NCBI GenBank assembly: GCA_034435435.1
Contig: DAOTXN010000148.1
Location: forward strand, 1 to 64,000
DNA from: DAOTXN01 sp034435435
GTDB taxonomy: Bacteria > Chloroflexota > Anaerolineae > S140-20
DNA: 64,000 nt
Direction: 5' to 3'
A program made the translations under genes and the position numbers. Positions 16,872 through 25,400 of the stretch are shown here, piece by piece. The notes beneath the pieces are model-generated. The model worked only from the letters and a program-made list of their open reading frames with translations, did not search any database and had not been told where the DNA came from. Each line of letters starts with the position of its first letter. Within the stretch, counting starts at the first letter, position 1.

Positions 16872-18587
16872 TCACCTGGCGCTCACCACTGCCCTGAGCG
16901 CCTGGGGCAGACGGGGCAACAAATCACTGGCGACCGCGCCAGCCGGACCGATTTCTTTTTCAGCCCATTGACCAGCCAAGCCATGTAAATAGGCGCCCGC
17001 CACGGCTGCGTCGAACGGCGCGAGTCCCTGCGCCAACAAGCCGACGATAGCTCCCGCCAGCACGTCGCCCGAACCGGCGCTGGCCAACGCGGGCGTCGCA
17101 AACGGTAATACGACCAGCCGCCCGTCCGGGTCGGCGACGACGCTGTGAGCGCCTTTGAGCAGCACCACGTGGCCCCACTTGGCGGCCATCTCGCGCGCGA
17201 TGCGCCAGCGCTGCGTCCCCCCTCTGGGGGCTTCGTGCGTCTCCACCCCCATCAGCCGCGCCATCTCGCCGGGGTGCGGCGTGAGCACTGCGCGGGCCGG
17301 CAGGCGCTGCCACCATTCGTCGTCCTCCAGCGCCGCGAGAGCGTTCAGCGCGTCGGCGTCCACGACCAGCGGTGGAAAGACAGGGCGCTCGTCGTTTTCT
17401 TCTTTTTCTTCAGCGCCACCCCCAGCTTGAAAACCGATGCGCCCTTTGCGTTTGGGCGGCGCTTCGGCCTGGAACAGCTTGTGGACAAACTCGAGCGCCT
17501 CTTTTTCCTGCGTCAGCCCGCAGCCCAACAGCATGGCCTTATAGTCGCCCATTTTTTCAATCAACAGTCCCACAGCAGCCGGTGCGACGACACCCATGGC
17601 CTGGGGCAGAATCAGATAGGTCGCCTCGCTGATTTTGGCCGCCAGCGCGCCGTGAATGGCCGCCGGTACGGCCAGCGTGACCAGCCCGGCTCCCACCCGC
17701 GCCGCGCCGCCAGCAGCGAGATAGGCCGCGCCGGTATAATTGATCGAGCCGACCACGAGCAAGGCCTTGCCAAACGTGCCCTTGTGCGCGTCGCGGGGGC
17801 GAGCAGGCAGCAACCGGGCGACTCTCTCGGCTGTGGCGATCTCCAACGTCGGCTCGCCCAACAGCTCGCGCGTGAGCTTGGGATCCACGCCGATGTCGGC
17901 CACGATCAGCTCGCCGATGGTCCCTGCGCCGGGAAACAGGAAATGCCCCGGCTTGGGATGGGCAAATGTCACCGTCAAATCGGCAGGCAAGGCGTGCGGG
18001 TCCAGCTCGCCGCTGTCATAGTCTAGACCGCTGGGACCGTCCACCGCCACTACCAGGGGGGCCGCCAGCGGAGCGGCAGGCTGCGCAGGCGCGGTCAGCA
18101 GGCGGGCGGCCGATTGCTCGGCGCGGCGAGCTACAAACCCGCTATTCACTTGCGCCAGCACGTCGGCCGCGGTCCCTTGCAGGGGCAGCCGCGCCCCGGT
18201 CCCCAGCAGCGCGTCAATGATCACGTCGGCGCCGATCGCCAGCCGCCGCAGCACCCGCCAGCGCTGGTCGTTGGTCGCGTCGGCCACAAACACTTCTTTT
18301 TCGCGGACAGCTTTCAAGTTGGGATCGTCGTCGGCGCGGGGCTTGAGCAAATAGCAAGCCACTTCGGCTCCGGCCTGGGCCAAGAGGCGCGCCGCCACCA
18401 GCCCGTCGCCGCCGTTGTTCCCCGGCCCAACCAGCACCAACACGCGCCGCCGATTCACCGGCATGCGAGCCATCACCGCTTCGGCCACGCCGCGCCCGGC
18501 CCGTTCCATCATCTCGGCATAGCTGTGCCCACTTTCATCGGCTACCGACTCAAGCCGGCGCATCTCCTCGACCGTCAAAATCCGCAT
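16872..18587 (-). CDS. nnr: Bifunctional NAD(P)H-hydrate epimerase / ADP-dependent dehydratase
   Basis: A 571 aa metabolite-repair enzyme restoring damaged NADHX/NADPHX. The N-terminal YjeF_N epimerase half (1-230) shows the Rossmann segment VLVLVGPGNNGGDGLVAARLL and VVAVDGPSGLDYDSG. The C-terminal carbohydrate-kinase-like dehydratase half (about 250-565) shows HKGTFGKALLVVGS, VVDADALNAL, LTPHPGEMARL, LLKGAHSVV and the ATP-site motif ASAGSGDVLAGAIVGLLAQG. An extra charged insert (KRKGRIGFQAGGGAEEKEEN) sits in the second half. Start ATG 18587 follows GGAGAGG. Confidence 0.93.
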   Translation of the reverse strand: MRILTVEEMRRLESVADESGHSYAEMMERAGRGVAEAVMARMPVNRRRVLVLVGPGNNGGDGLVAARLLAQAGAEVACYLLKPRADDDPNLKAVREKEVFVADATNDQRWRVLRRLAIGADVIIDALLGTGARLPLQGTAADVLAQVNSGFVARRAEQSAARLLTAPAQPAAPLAAPLVVAVDGPSGLDYDSGELDPHALPADLTVTFAHPKPGHFLFPGAGTIGELIVADIGVDPKLTRELLGEPTLEIATAERVARLLPARPRDAHKGTFGKALLVVGSINYTGAAYLAAGGAARVGAGLVTLAVPAAIHGALAAKISEATYLILPQAMGVVAPAAVGLLIEKMGDYKAMLLGCGLTQEKEALEFVHKLFQAEAPPKRKGRIGFQAGGGAEEKEENDERPVFPPLVVDADALNALAALEDDEWWQRLPARAVLTPHPGEMARLMGVETHEAPRGGTQRWRIAREMAAKWGHVVLLKGAHSVVADPDGRLVVLPFATPALASAGSGDVLAGAIVGLLAQGLAPFDAAVAGAYLHGLAGQWAEKEIGPAGAVASDLLPRLPQALRAVVSAR

Positions 18588-18604
18588 AATCCTCTCCTAC
18601 CAGA

Positions 18605-18640
18605 CGAATGACGCTTCACGTTTCACGTTGCACGCTCCAC
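18605..18640. repeat. CGTTTCACG-family repeat at a gene end
   Basis: CTTCACGTTTCACGTTGCACG provides the last codons (VQRET) and the TGA stop of the SDR gene on the minus strand, next to GACGAATGAC of the other repeat family. Related sequence lies at 55767-55806 and 57729-57758. Confidence 0.55.
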
Positions 18641-19647
18641 AGCCGCAGAACCAGCCGCCCCAGCCAATGAGTCGGGCCGATGCCCTGCTGGCGATACCAT
18701 TCCAGCGTTTGGCGCGCACCCTCTTCAAAAGGGGTCGGGACGAAGCCCAGTTCCCGGCGGGCCTTGTCGCTGCTGGTGTTCCAGTCGCAAAACACATACG
18801 GAACCATGTTGATGGAATAATACGGCTCGTGGTCGGTCCAGCGGGATAACCATGTCCACACGCGAGCCAAACCGATAATGGCAAACGCCGGTGGATTGAG
18901 TCGCCACGGGCGTATCCTGGCCAGGCGACTGATGGTTGTGTGAACCTCATCATGGGTCAGACTCGGCCCGGCCACGTTATAGATTTCGCCCGCCTGTCCA
19001 CGGGTCAACGCTGCTTCAATGACCGGGACCAGATCGGGTACGAAAATCGGAAAAGTGACATGCCGGCCCCGGTGCACACCCACCGGCAAGCCCTTGAGTG
19101 GGTCCTCGAAGAACATACGGTTGAAGGCATAGCGCCCCCACGGGCCGTAATAAGCCCCCGGACGCAAAATAATGGCGGGCAAACCCTTCTCGCGGTGCGC
19201 TGCTAGAATCAGTTGTTCGGCCTGTAGCTTGCTGCGCTGGTAATCATCTCGTGGCTCGCAATGTACCTGCTCGTCGAGCAGTTGGTCTGAGCGCGGCGCG
19301 CCAACCACGGCGATGGTGGAAATGTACACCAGCCGTTCTACGCCAGCTTCCACCGCTGCGTCGAGGACATGGGCTGTCCCTTGCACGTTGATATGCCAGA
19401 AATCCTCACGGCGACCCCAGAAGCGGAACTTGCCCGCTGCGTGAATAACGTATTGGCACTCTTGAGCGGCCTGGCGCACCGCCGCCGCGTCGCGCACGTC
19501 TCCGGCGCAGCATTCCACGCCCAGGGCGTCCAAAAAAGCCGTATCTGCCGTTGGACGCACCAATGCCCGCACCCGGCGCCCCCGCCCCACCAGATACGGA
19601 CATAGATTGCGACCCAGAAACCCCGTTGCGCCGGTGACGAGGATCAC
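18616..19647 (-). CDS. NAD(P)-dependent epimerase/dehydratase (extended SDR)
   Basis: A 343 aa extended short-chain dehydrogenase. It has the N-terminal Rossmann motif TGATGFLGRNL, the acidic block DVRDAAAV, the active-site YQRSK (Tyr-x-x-x-Lys) with the upstream STIAVVG serine, and RPGAYYGP. It resembles dihydroflavonol-reductase or hydroxysteroid-dehydrogenase-like SDRs acting on small hydroxyl or keto substrates; the substrate is unknown. The start is GTG 19647 with GGAG upstream. Its last residues and stop codon come from an intergenic repeat. Confidence 0.87.
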   Translation of the reverse strand: MILVTGATGFLGRNLCPYLVGRGRRVRALVRPTADTAFLDALGVECCAGDVRDAAAVRQAAQECQYVIHAAGKFRFWGRREDFWHINVQGTAHVLDAAVEAGVERLVYISTIAVVGAPRSDQLLDEQVHCEPRDDYQRSKLQAEQLILAAHREKGLPAIILRPGAYYGPWGRYAFNRMFFEDPLKGLPVGVHRGRHVTFPIFVPDLVPVIEAALTRGQAGEIYNVAGPSLTHDEVHTTISRLARIRPWRLNPPAFAIIGLARVWTWLSRWTDHEPYYSINMVPYVFCDWNTSSDKARRELGFVPTPFEEGARQTLEWYRQQGIGPTHWLGRLVLRLWSVQRET

Positions 19648-19704
19648 ACAGAGGTCCTCTCCTTCGATGTATTGGGGCCGATTGTATCGTTAACGGAACA
19701 AAAG

Positions 19705-20370
19705 TCAAGCCGAACCTGGCAGTACGACCTCAGTCAGTGCACACCGATAGCCATAGCGTATCTCGCAGCGGGTCGCCTGCGTATCGGGCAGCGCCATTCC
19801 CAACCGGCGCAGTCCGCGCACCACGTGACACATCGGCAGTCCCATCACGTTGATCGGACAACCGACAATGCGCTCCACCGGCGCGAACTCTTTGTTTTGG
19901 ATGCCATACGCAGCGGCCTTGTCCAGCGGATCGCCGCTGGCGACGTAAGCCGCTATCTCGGCGTCGTCCATCCAGCGCATCCACACCTGCGTCTCGCACA
20001 GATCGGTGATGGTTTTGCCGGCAGCGGCGTCCACCACCGTCACGCCCGAGAGCACCAAGTGGCGTTCGCCCCGCAGGCGACACAGCATCTCGCGGGCGTG
20101 GTCGACGTCGCGGGGCTTGCCCAGGATGTCTCCCTTGAGAACCACGATCGTGTCGGCGGCCACGATAAAACCTTCACTCACCGCGCGGGCCACGGCTTCA
20201 GCCTTGAGCCGGCTGAGGCGCTGCGGGGCCTCAGCCGGAATTTCACCCGGCGCCACGTATTCATCCACGTCGGGGACCCGCACCTCGAACGGCCTCCCCA
20301 GCAGCGCCATCAATTCACGCCGGCGCGGCGATCCGCTGGCAAGAAAAAGACGATATTGGATATTCGTCAT
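19705..20370 (-). CDS. maf: Maf-like nucleoside triphosphate pyrophosphatase
   Basis: A 221 aa house-cleaning NTP pyrophosphatase that hydrolyses non-canonical or excess NTPs; the family is linked to septum control. Motifs are LASGSPRRRELMALLG at the N-terminus, VDEYV, AADTIVVLKGDILGKPRD (metal/phosphate site), the H-V-L-SGV block and KAAAYGIQ. It lies 32 nt downstream of the unknown gene 20402-21796 on the same strand. The spacer is a GTCATTCGTC-type repeat and there is no clear Shine-Dalgarno. Confidence 0.93.
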   Translation of the reverse strand: MTNIQYRLFLASGSPRRRELMALLGRPFEVRVPDVDEYVAPGEIPAEAPQRLSRLKAEAVARAVSEGFIVAADTIVVLKGDILGKPRDVDHAREMLCRLRGERHLVLSGVTVVDAAAGKTITDLCETQVWMRWMDDAEIAAYVASGDPLDKAAAYGIQNKEFAPVERIVGCPINVMGLPMCHVVRGLRRLGMALPDTQATRCEIRYGYRCALTEVVLPGSA

Positions 20371-20418
20371 GGGTCATCCGTCACTCGTCACTCATCACTC
20401 GTCACTCGCCATTCGTCG
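20371..20418. repeat. GTCACTCGTC/GTCATTCGTC array
   Basis: Near-tandem 10-11 bp units (GTCATCCGTC, ACTCGTC, ACTCATC, ACTCGTC, ACTCGCC, ATTCGTC) fill the space between maf and the upstream gene. They encode the C-terminal TTNGE and the TGA stop of that gene. Confidence 0.7.
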
Positions 20419-21796
20419 TCTGCGCGATGCGTGGGTCGGTGCGGGCGATGATGTCGCTGATGGTGTGCTGGTTAAAGCCCTTGAAGCCTTGGCCGCGCTG
20501 GATATTTTCCAGGTGACTGCCCACTGCGCCGCCCTGTTCAAAACGCTGCGCCTGGGCCAGGTCAATCCGCCCGCTCGCTGCCAGCCGTTCCAACCGCTCG
20601 TGCGGCACCTCCCAGCGCTCGCCCCGCGTAAAGGCCTGGCGCAGGTAACTGAACTTGCTGAACGGCTCCATCATGTTGACGCCCCATTCGGCCAACGCGG
20701 ACGTGGCCGCGTCAAAGTCAAAACGCCCGGCCAGGTGGTGCAGCCCGGCGGCGAGCATTGACTCGCCGTGCAGCGCGGTCCACAGGCCCACCGTGCCCAG
20801 CTCGGCCCGGGGCGGCAATGGCTGGTGGGCAAAGTCGCCCTCCACTTCGGCCGGCGACAGATCCACGTCGGCAAAGACGGCCAAGCGGCACACCGGCTGC
20901 TCCATCACCTGCGCGCCCCAGCCCGCCTCGGCCCCGGCGTAAAAACGCTCGCGCGGTCGAAAGCCGAACGTCTCTAAAATCTGGATCAAATCGTTGAACG
21001 TCTCCCGCGAGCTGCGGAAGGTGTGATGATCGTGGTTGGCCCACCCCATCCCCAAACGGTCCTGGCGGCTTTTCTGAATCTGCCCGGCCTTGTTGCGCCG
21101 TTGCCAGTGCTCGCGCTCGGCGGAAAAGGCCGCCCACGCCGCCGCGTCGGTCCCCAGCTCGCTCACCAGCGAGCGGGCCAGCGCTAGCGCCTGCGCCATG
21201 CCATCGCGCGGGTCAGGAAGCTCGCGGGGGCGGGTGGCCCAGCGCTCAAAAGCACACAGATAACGCTGAGGATAATCCGGCGGCATCTCGACCGGGATCA
21301 ATCCCTGATGTCCCCGGCGTTCCACGACAAAAAACTCGCGCCCCTCATCCCGCGCCACCCGCGCCCGGCGATAGGGGCTGAGCGGCGCGCCTTCGATGCA
21401 CGCGGCGATGTGATGGGTCATCAGAAACTCGAATATATCCTCGACCTGGACGGCTGCTGCGGCCACGTCGCCCGGCTTGAGGCCGGTTTCGGTCCGTAGC
21501 ACGACCGCGGGAAAGAGCGCGCCGGGGTGTTGGACCACCCGGTCGCCCGGCTCGGCCGGTACTTCCACCGGCTCGAAGCCCAGGTCGGCCAGTTGACCGC
21601 GCGGCGTGTCGCCGTCGGCCAGCACCAGGTGGTCCAGCCAATCTACCAGTCGGCTGCTGGTGTGCAGGATCAGGCCGGCCTGCAGCGCCCGCGCAAAGGG
21701 CACGACGGCCACGAATTGTTCTAGTTTTGCGGCCACGTAATCTTCCGCTGCGGGATAACGCAGCCACTCGATCATCGGTGTGTCAGGTGACGTCAT
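20402..21796 (-). CDS. Conserved-looking protein of unknown function, VOC-like segment
   Basis: A 464 aa soluble protein I do not recognise. Features are MTHHIAACIEGAPLSPYRR near residue 125, WANHDHHTFRSSRETFNDLIQILETFGFRPRERFYAGAEAGWGAQVMEQP near 250-300, and NQHTISDIIARTDPR near the end. The middle segment reads like a vicinal-oxygen-chelate (glyoxalase-type) module: His-rich first strand, then a helix and 'GFRPR..Y..AGWGAQV'. It lies directly downstream of the ALDH7 gene (35 nt between the genes), so a role beside aminoadipate-semialdehyde oxidation is a fair guess. A distant relative of 2-oxoadipate dioxygenase (DUF1338, VOC fold, similar size) is possible but unproven. Confidence 0.5.
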   Translation of the reverse strand: MTSPDTPMIEWLRYPAAEDYVAAKLEQFVAVVPFARALQAGLILHTSSRLVDWLDHLVLADGDTPRGQLADLGFEPVEVPAEPGDRVVQHPGALFPAVVLRTETGLKPGDVAAAAVQVEDIFEFLMTHHIAACIEGAPLSPYRRARVARDEGREFFVVERRGHQGLIPVEMPPDYPQRYLCAFERWATRPRELPDPRDGMAQALALARSLVSELGTDAAAWAAFSAEREHWQRRNKAGQIQKSRQDRLGMGWANHDHHTFRSSRETFNDLIQILETFGFRPRERFYAGAEAGWGAQVMEQPVCRLAVFADVDLSPAEVEGDFAHQPLPPRAELGTVGLWTALHGESMLAAGLHHLAGRFDFDAATSALAEWGVNMMEPFSKFSYLRQAFTRGERWEVPHERLERLAASGRIDLAQAQRFEQGGAVGSHLENIQRGQGFKGFNQHTISDIIARTDPRIAQTTNGE

Positions 21797-21810
21797 TTTT
21801 CCTCCATTTC

Positions 21811-21830
21811 TTGAGACCTGCCAGGTCTGG
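21811..21830. repeat. AGACCTGCCAGGTCT palindrome
   Basis: A short perfect inverted repeat between the ALDH7 stop and the next gene. It resembles the AGACCTCAAAGG palindrome at 43427-43459. Confidence 0.5.
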
Positions 21831-21831
21831 A

Positions 21832-23352
21832 TTATCCAAACTGAATCCCCTGGGCCAGGGGCAATGTCCCGGACCAGTTGATGGTGTTAGTCTGGCGGCG
21901 CATGTAGGCTTTCCAGGCGTCCGAGCCGGATTCGCGCCCGCCGCCGGTGTCTTTTTCGCCGCCGAACGCCCCGCCGATTTCCGCACCGCTGGTCCCGATA
22001 TTGACGTTGGCAATGCCGCAGTCGGAGCCGGTGACGGCGAGGAACTGCTCGGCCCGGCTCAAGCTATCGGTAAAGATGGCGCTGGAGAGGCCCTGCGGCA
22101 CGCCGTTGTGCAGCGCGATGGCCTGGTCAAACGTCGCATATTCCATCAAGTACAGAATCGGCGCAAAGGTCTCCGAGCACACCAGCGGCGTCTGCGCCGG
22201 CATTTTTATTATAGTCGGCTCGACAAAGCAAGCCCCCAATTCGGGCAAGCGCCGCCCGCCGGTGAGGATTTCGCCGCCCTGGGCCTGGGCCGTCTCTAAC
22301 GCCATCATCATCGCCTCGACCGCCTGTTCGTCCACCAGCGGCCCCATCAAGACTCCCTCTTGCAACGGATCGCCGATGCGCACCTGCTGGTAGGCCCGCA
22401 CCAGCCGCCCCGCCAGCTCGCCAGCGATGGAGCGGTGGGCGATAATGCGCCGCGTGGTCGTGCAGCGCTGGCCGGCCGTGCCCACCGCGCCGAACAGGAT
22501 GGCCCGCACGGCCAGGTCCAGGTCGGCGTCCTGGGCGACGACGATGGCGTTGTTGCCGCCCAGCTCTAAAATGCTGCGCCCCAGGCGACGGGCGACGGCC
22601 ACGGCTACGCGCCGGCCCGCCTCGGTGGAGCCGGTAAAGCTGATCAGCGGCAGGCGCGGGTCGTTGATCATCCGCTCGCCGACCACCCGCCCGCTGCCGA
22701 TGAGCAGGTTGAACACGCCGTGCGGGCCGTGGTCGGCGGCCACCCGGTTGACGACGCGCTGCACGGCGATGGCGGTCAGCGGCGTGGACGACGAGGGTTT
22801 CCACACCAGTGTGTCGCCGCAGACGGCGGCGATGGCCGCGTTCCACGACCAGACCGCCGCCGGAAAGTTGAACGACGTGATGATGCCCACCACGCCCAGC
22901 GGGTGCCACTGCTCGACCATGCGGTGGCCGGGCCGCTCCGAGTGCATGCTCAGGCCGTACAACTGGCGCGACAGGCCCACGGCGAAATCGCACACGTCAA
23001 TCATCTCTTGCACTTCGCCGATCCCCTCGGCTCGAATCTTGCCCATTTCCAGCGTGATCAGCTCGCCCAGCGGCTCTTGCAGCTCGCGCAGCGCGTCGGC
23101 CAGGTCGCGCGCCAGCAGCCCGCGTTTGGGGGCCGGGACCGTGCGCCAGCTTTCAAAGGCGGCCGTCGCTCTGCTCACCACTGCCGCGTAAGTGGTCTCG
23201 GTGGCCTGAATCACGCGGGCCAGCGGCTCGCCTGTGGCGGGGTTATACGAGATCAATTCCTGGCCCTGCGCGTCTGCAATCCAGCCATCCGGCCCGGTGC
23301 ACGCGCCGGGGTTGATCTCTCTGATTTCCAGCTTTTCCAACAACGCTTTCAT
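21832..23352 (-). CDS. Aldehyde dehydrogenase, ALDH7 type (aminoadipate-semialdehyde dehydrogenase-like)
   Basis: A 506 aa NAD+-dependent dehydrogenase. It shows SFNFPAAVWSWNAAIAAVCGDTLVWKPSSSTP, SFTGSTEAGRRVA, the general base in LELGGNNAIVV, the catalytic Cys in GTAGQRCTTTRR, and the C-terminal block NVNIGTSGAEIGGAFGGEKDTGGGRESGSDAWKAYMRRQTNTINWS. The GTSGAEIGGAFGGEK and RRQTNTINWS signatures are typical of ALDH7 enzymes oxidising alpha-aminoadipate semialdehyde in lysine breakdown. ATG 23352 follows GAGGAGAAG. Probably co-transcribed with the unknown gene downstream. Confidence 0.9.
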   Translation of the reverse strand: MKALLEKLEIREINPGACTGPDGWIADAQGQELISYNPATGEPLARVIQATETTYAAVVSRATAAFESWRTVPAPKRGLLARDLADALRELQEPLGELITLEMGKIRAEGIGEVQEMIDVCDFAVGLSRQLYGLSMHSERPGHRMVEQWHPLGVVGIITSFNFPAAVWSWNAAIAAVCGDTLVWKPSSSTPLTAIAVQRVVNRVAADHGPHGVFNLLIGSGRVVGERMINDPRLPLISFTGSTEAGRRVAVAVARRLGRSILELGGNNAIVVAQDADLDLAVRAILFGAVGTAGQRCTTTRRIIAHRSIAGELAGRLVRAYQQVRIGDPLQEGVLMGPLVDEQAVEAMMMALETAQAQGGEILTGGRRLPELGACFVEPTIIKMPAQTPLVCSETFAPILYLMEYATFDQAIALHNGVPQGLSSAIFTDSLSRAEQFLAVTGSDCGIANVNIGTSGAEIGGAFGGEKDTGGGRESGSDAWKAYMRRQTNTINWSGTLPLAQGIQFG

Positions 23353-23536
23353 CTGATTCTTCTCCTCAGCCGTTCCTCGATAAATAACCAACGTCGTACA
23401 CAGATGCGGCTGAATTCTATTCAAGATACACGAGTGTGCAAGGGATGCACAGGAATGGGTGTCTTAAGACCAGCTCGGCGCTGCATTGGAATGCTGTTCA
23501 TCTCGACCCAGGCGTTCCTGGATAGAGATCGGTCAT

Positions 23537-23565
23537 TTGCTATGGGTTCAGCAAGTCTGTATAAT
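23537..23565 (+). promoter_or_regulatory. Sigma70-type promoter for the DUF3800 gene
   Basis: TTGCTA (23537-23542), a 17 nt spacer and TATAAT (23560-23565) with TG directly before the -10 box, 66 nt upstream of the DUF3800 start. The rest of the 23353-23631 gap shows nothing recognisable. Confidence 0.6.
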
Positions 23566-23631
23566 CCGTGCAGGCGCATAGCGCTTATCGTCGCCTCCTG
23601 CGGCCAAAGTTGATCGATTTGCGCTTGTAAG

Positions 23632-24258
23632 ATGCTTATCGGTTTCTTGGATGAGTCTGGGACGCCATCACCGGTCGGCAGGGAGCGTTTTTTCACCGTG
23701 GCGCTCCTGGTGGTGCAAGATCCACGTCGTTTGGAAAAAGCGGTCCGTTGGCTCCGCCGCTCACTGCGCCGCCGCGCACGCATCAGTGAGCTCAAGGCCG
23801 CACGTTCGCATCCGCGCGTCATCCGGCGCTTGCTAGCCGAATTGGCCGCTATCGAATGTGAAATTTATGTTACAATCGTAAACAAGCAAGGCATTTCGTC
23901 ACAGCAGAGTGAAGCCGTGTATCGCGCAGCCGTGGCCCGGGTCGTCCGCCACTGCGTTGAACGGCATCCACAAACCAACTTGTACCTGGACAAGCGTTAC
24001 TCGAATCACAAGCAACAGATTCAACTCGAGCAAACTGTACGCCAGGCCATCGCCCATGTGCCTGGCCAGGTTGTTCTCATCCAGCAGCTCGCCTCGTGGG
24101 CCATGCCCGGCCTGCAAGCGGTAGATTTTATCGCATGGGCGTTCGAGCAAAAATATGCGTTGGAAGACGATTGGGCAGCTCAGATTATCGCTTCCAAAAT
24201 CATCGTGGAGGAACAAGTACAGGGAATAAAAATAGCGGTTTCGCCTGGAGGCCGATAA
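23632..24258 (+). CDS. DUF3800 family protein
   Basis: A 208 aa protein with the DUF3800 signature DESG at the start (MLIGFLDESGTPSPVG), a central Asp in LYLDKRYSN and LQAVDFIAWAFEQKY near the C-terminus. These acidic residues suggest an RNase-H-like metal site. The family is often found with mobile or defence loci. Here it stands alone with its own promoter, so the role is open. Confidence 0.75.
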   Translation: MLIGFLDESGTPSPVGRERFFTVALLVVQDPRRLEKAVRWLRRSLRRRARISELKAARSHPRVIRRLLAELAAIECEIYVTIVNKQGISSQQSEAVYRAAVARVVRHCVERHPQTNLYLDKRYSNHKQQIQLEQTVRQAIAHVPGQVVLIQQLASWAMPGLQAVDFIAWAFEQKYALEDDWAAQIIASKIIVEEQVQGIKIAVSPGGR

Positions 24259-24567
24259 CCACCGCCGACTTGACGGAGTGGGGTATTCTACGAACACCCA
24301 GCCAATCCAGGACTTACAGTACCGCTACTCTGCTTACATTATATCAAGATAAGCGCCCGAGTCAAGCAATTGCATGACTCCAACGCTCGCAGCTATTGTC
24401 CCCGGCGGAGAATTTGCGGGGTGTTTTAACGCTTACCCTCTTTTCGGAGTTGCCGACGCTTTGTGTTCGAGAAAAGGTATCTTTTCAAAAAGCAGGGGCG
24501 GCTCCTCGCGCAGCACCCTGAGTGCGAGGTTTTTCCGCAAACGCACCGATAACCAGAAAGGCCAGCG
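24259..24567. other. Non-coding gap, nothing recognised
   Basis: About 309 bases between DUF3800 and the creatininase pseudogene, more AT-rich in its first half. No RNA motif, clear promoter pair or repeat was found. Confidence 0.4.
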
Positions 24568-25400
24568 ATGAAAGTACAGTTTGAAGAGATGTTTCCGTGG
24601 GAACTGGCTCAAGCTATGGCGCGAGCGCCCATCTGCTACCTGCCTCTGGGCGTTCTCGAATGGCACGGGGAGCACAACGCCGTGGGACTGGACGGTTTGA
24701 AGGCGCACGCCATCTGCGTACAGGCCGCGCTCAAGTCGGGGGGTGTCGTCGCGCCGACGCTGTACTGGGCGACCGATTATCGGGAGGAATTGCCGGACGG
24801 CTCCTATCTTACCGGGGGCATCGAACGCGGCGAGCGATACCACGTCCCTGGAAGCATGTTCTGGATTCGCCCTGAAACATACCACAACCTGTTGCTGGAC
24901 ATCTATGAGGCGGTGCGGCGACGAGGTTTCAAGGTGATCGTGGTCGTGAGCGGCCATTGGTCGGAGCGCTACAATCTGGCGGCGATTCGAGCCAGCGGCG
25001 AGGCGTTTTTAGCTCAACACGCCGACGGAAATGGGCGCTGCTGACCGATCAGGAAATGGTCCCCGATCTGCACTATCCGCGCGAGCACGCGGCGGGCGGA
25101 GAAACGTCCCTCCTGATGGCGATGCGTCCCGATTTGGTGGACCTCGGCAAGACGTTTGAGACCAGTCAGGCACTCAAGGCCAATTATGCGAATCATCCAG
25201 AACACTTGCATCGGCGACAGGAAACGCCGCACAAGTACATCGGCGTGTTTACGGCGGTTGAGGATGCCTCAAACGATCCAGAACTCACGGCCAGCGCCGA
25301 GCGCGGCCAGCAGCTATGGCGCGTGATTTCAGATCGCATCGCTCAACGGGCCGGAATGTTGTTGGCAGAAGCAATGGAGTCAATGAGTGGGTGCGAGTGA
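24568..25400 (+). pseudogene. Creatininase-family amidohydrolase, frameshifted
   Basis: The first reading frame (24568-25044) gives the family N-terminus with PLGVLEWHGEHNAVGLDGLKAHAIC (metal ligands) and VVVSGHWSERYN, then meets a TGA. The homologous continuation (KWALLTDQEMVPDLHYPREHAAGGETSLLMAMRPDLVDL) is in another frame to 25400. The shift lies between about 25000 and 25030. The enzyme would be a zinc amidohydrolase of the creatinine/FAPy type. Either the gene is broken or one base is wrong in the assembly; no slippery run is seen. Confidence 0.8.

Noticed and set aside
17145..18026. 293-codon plus-strand frame over nnr
   Set aside because: Shadow frame; the minus-strand NAD(P)HX repair enzyme has all family motifs.
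22720..23613. 297-codon plus-strand frame over the ALDH7 gene
   Set aside because: Shadow frame opposite an unmistakable dehydrogenase.
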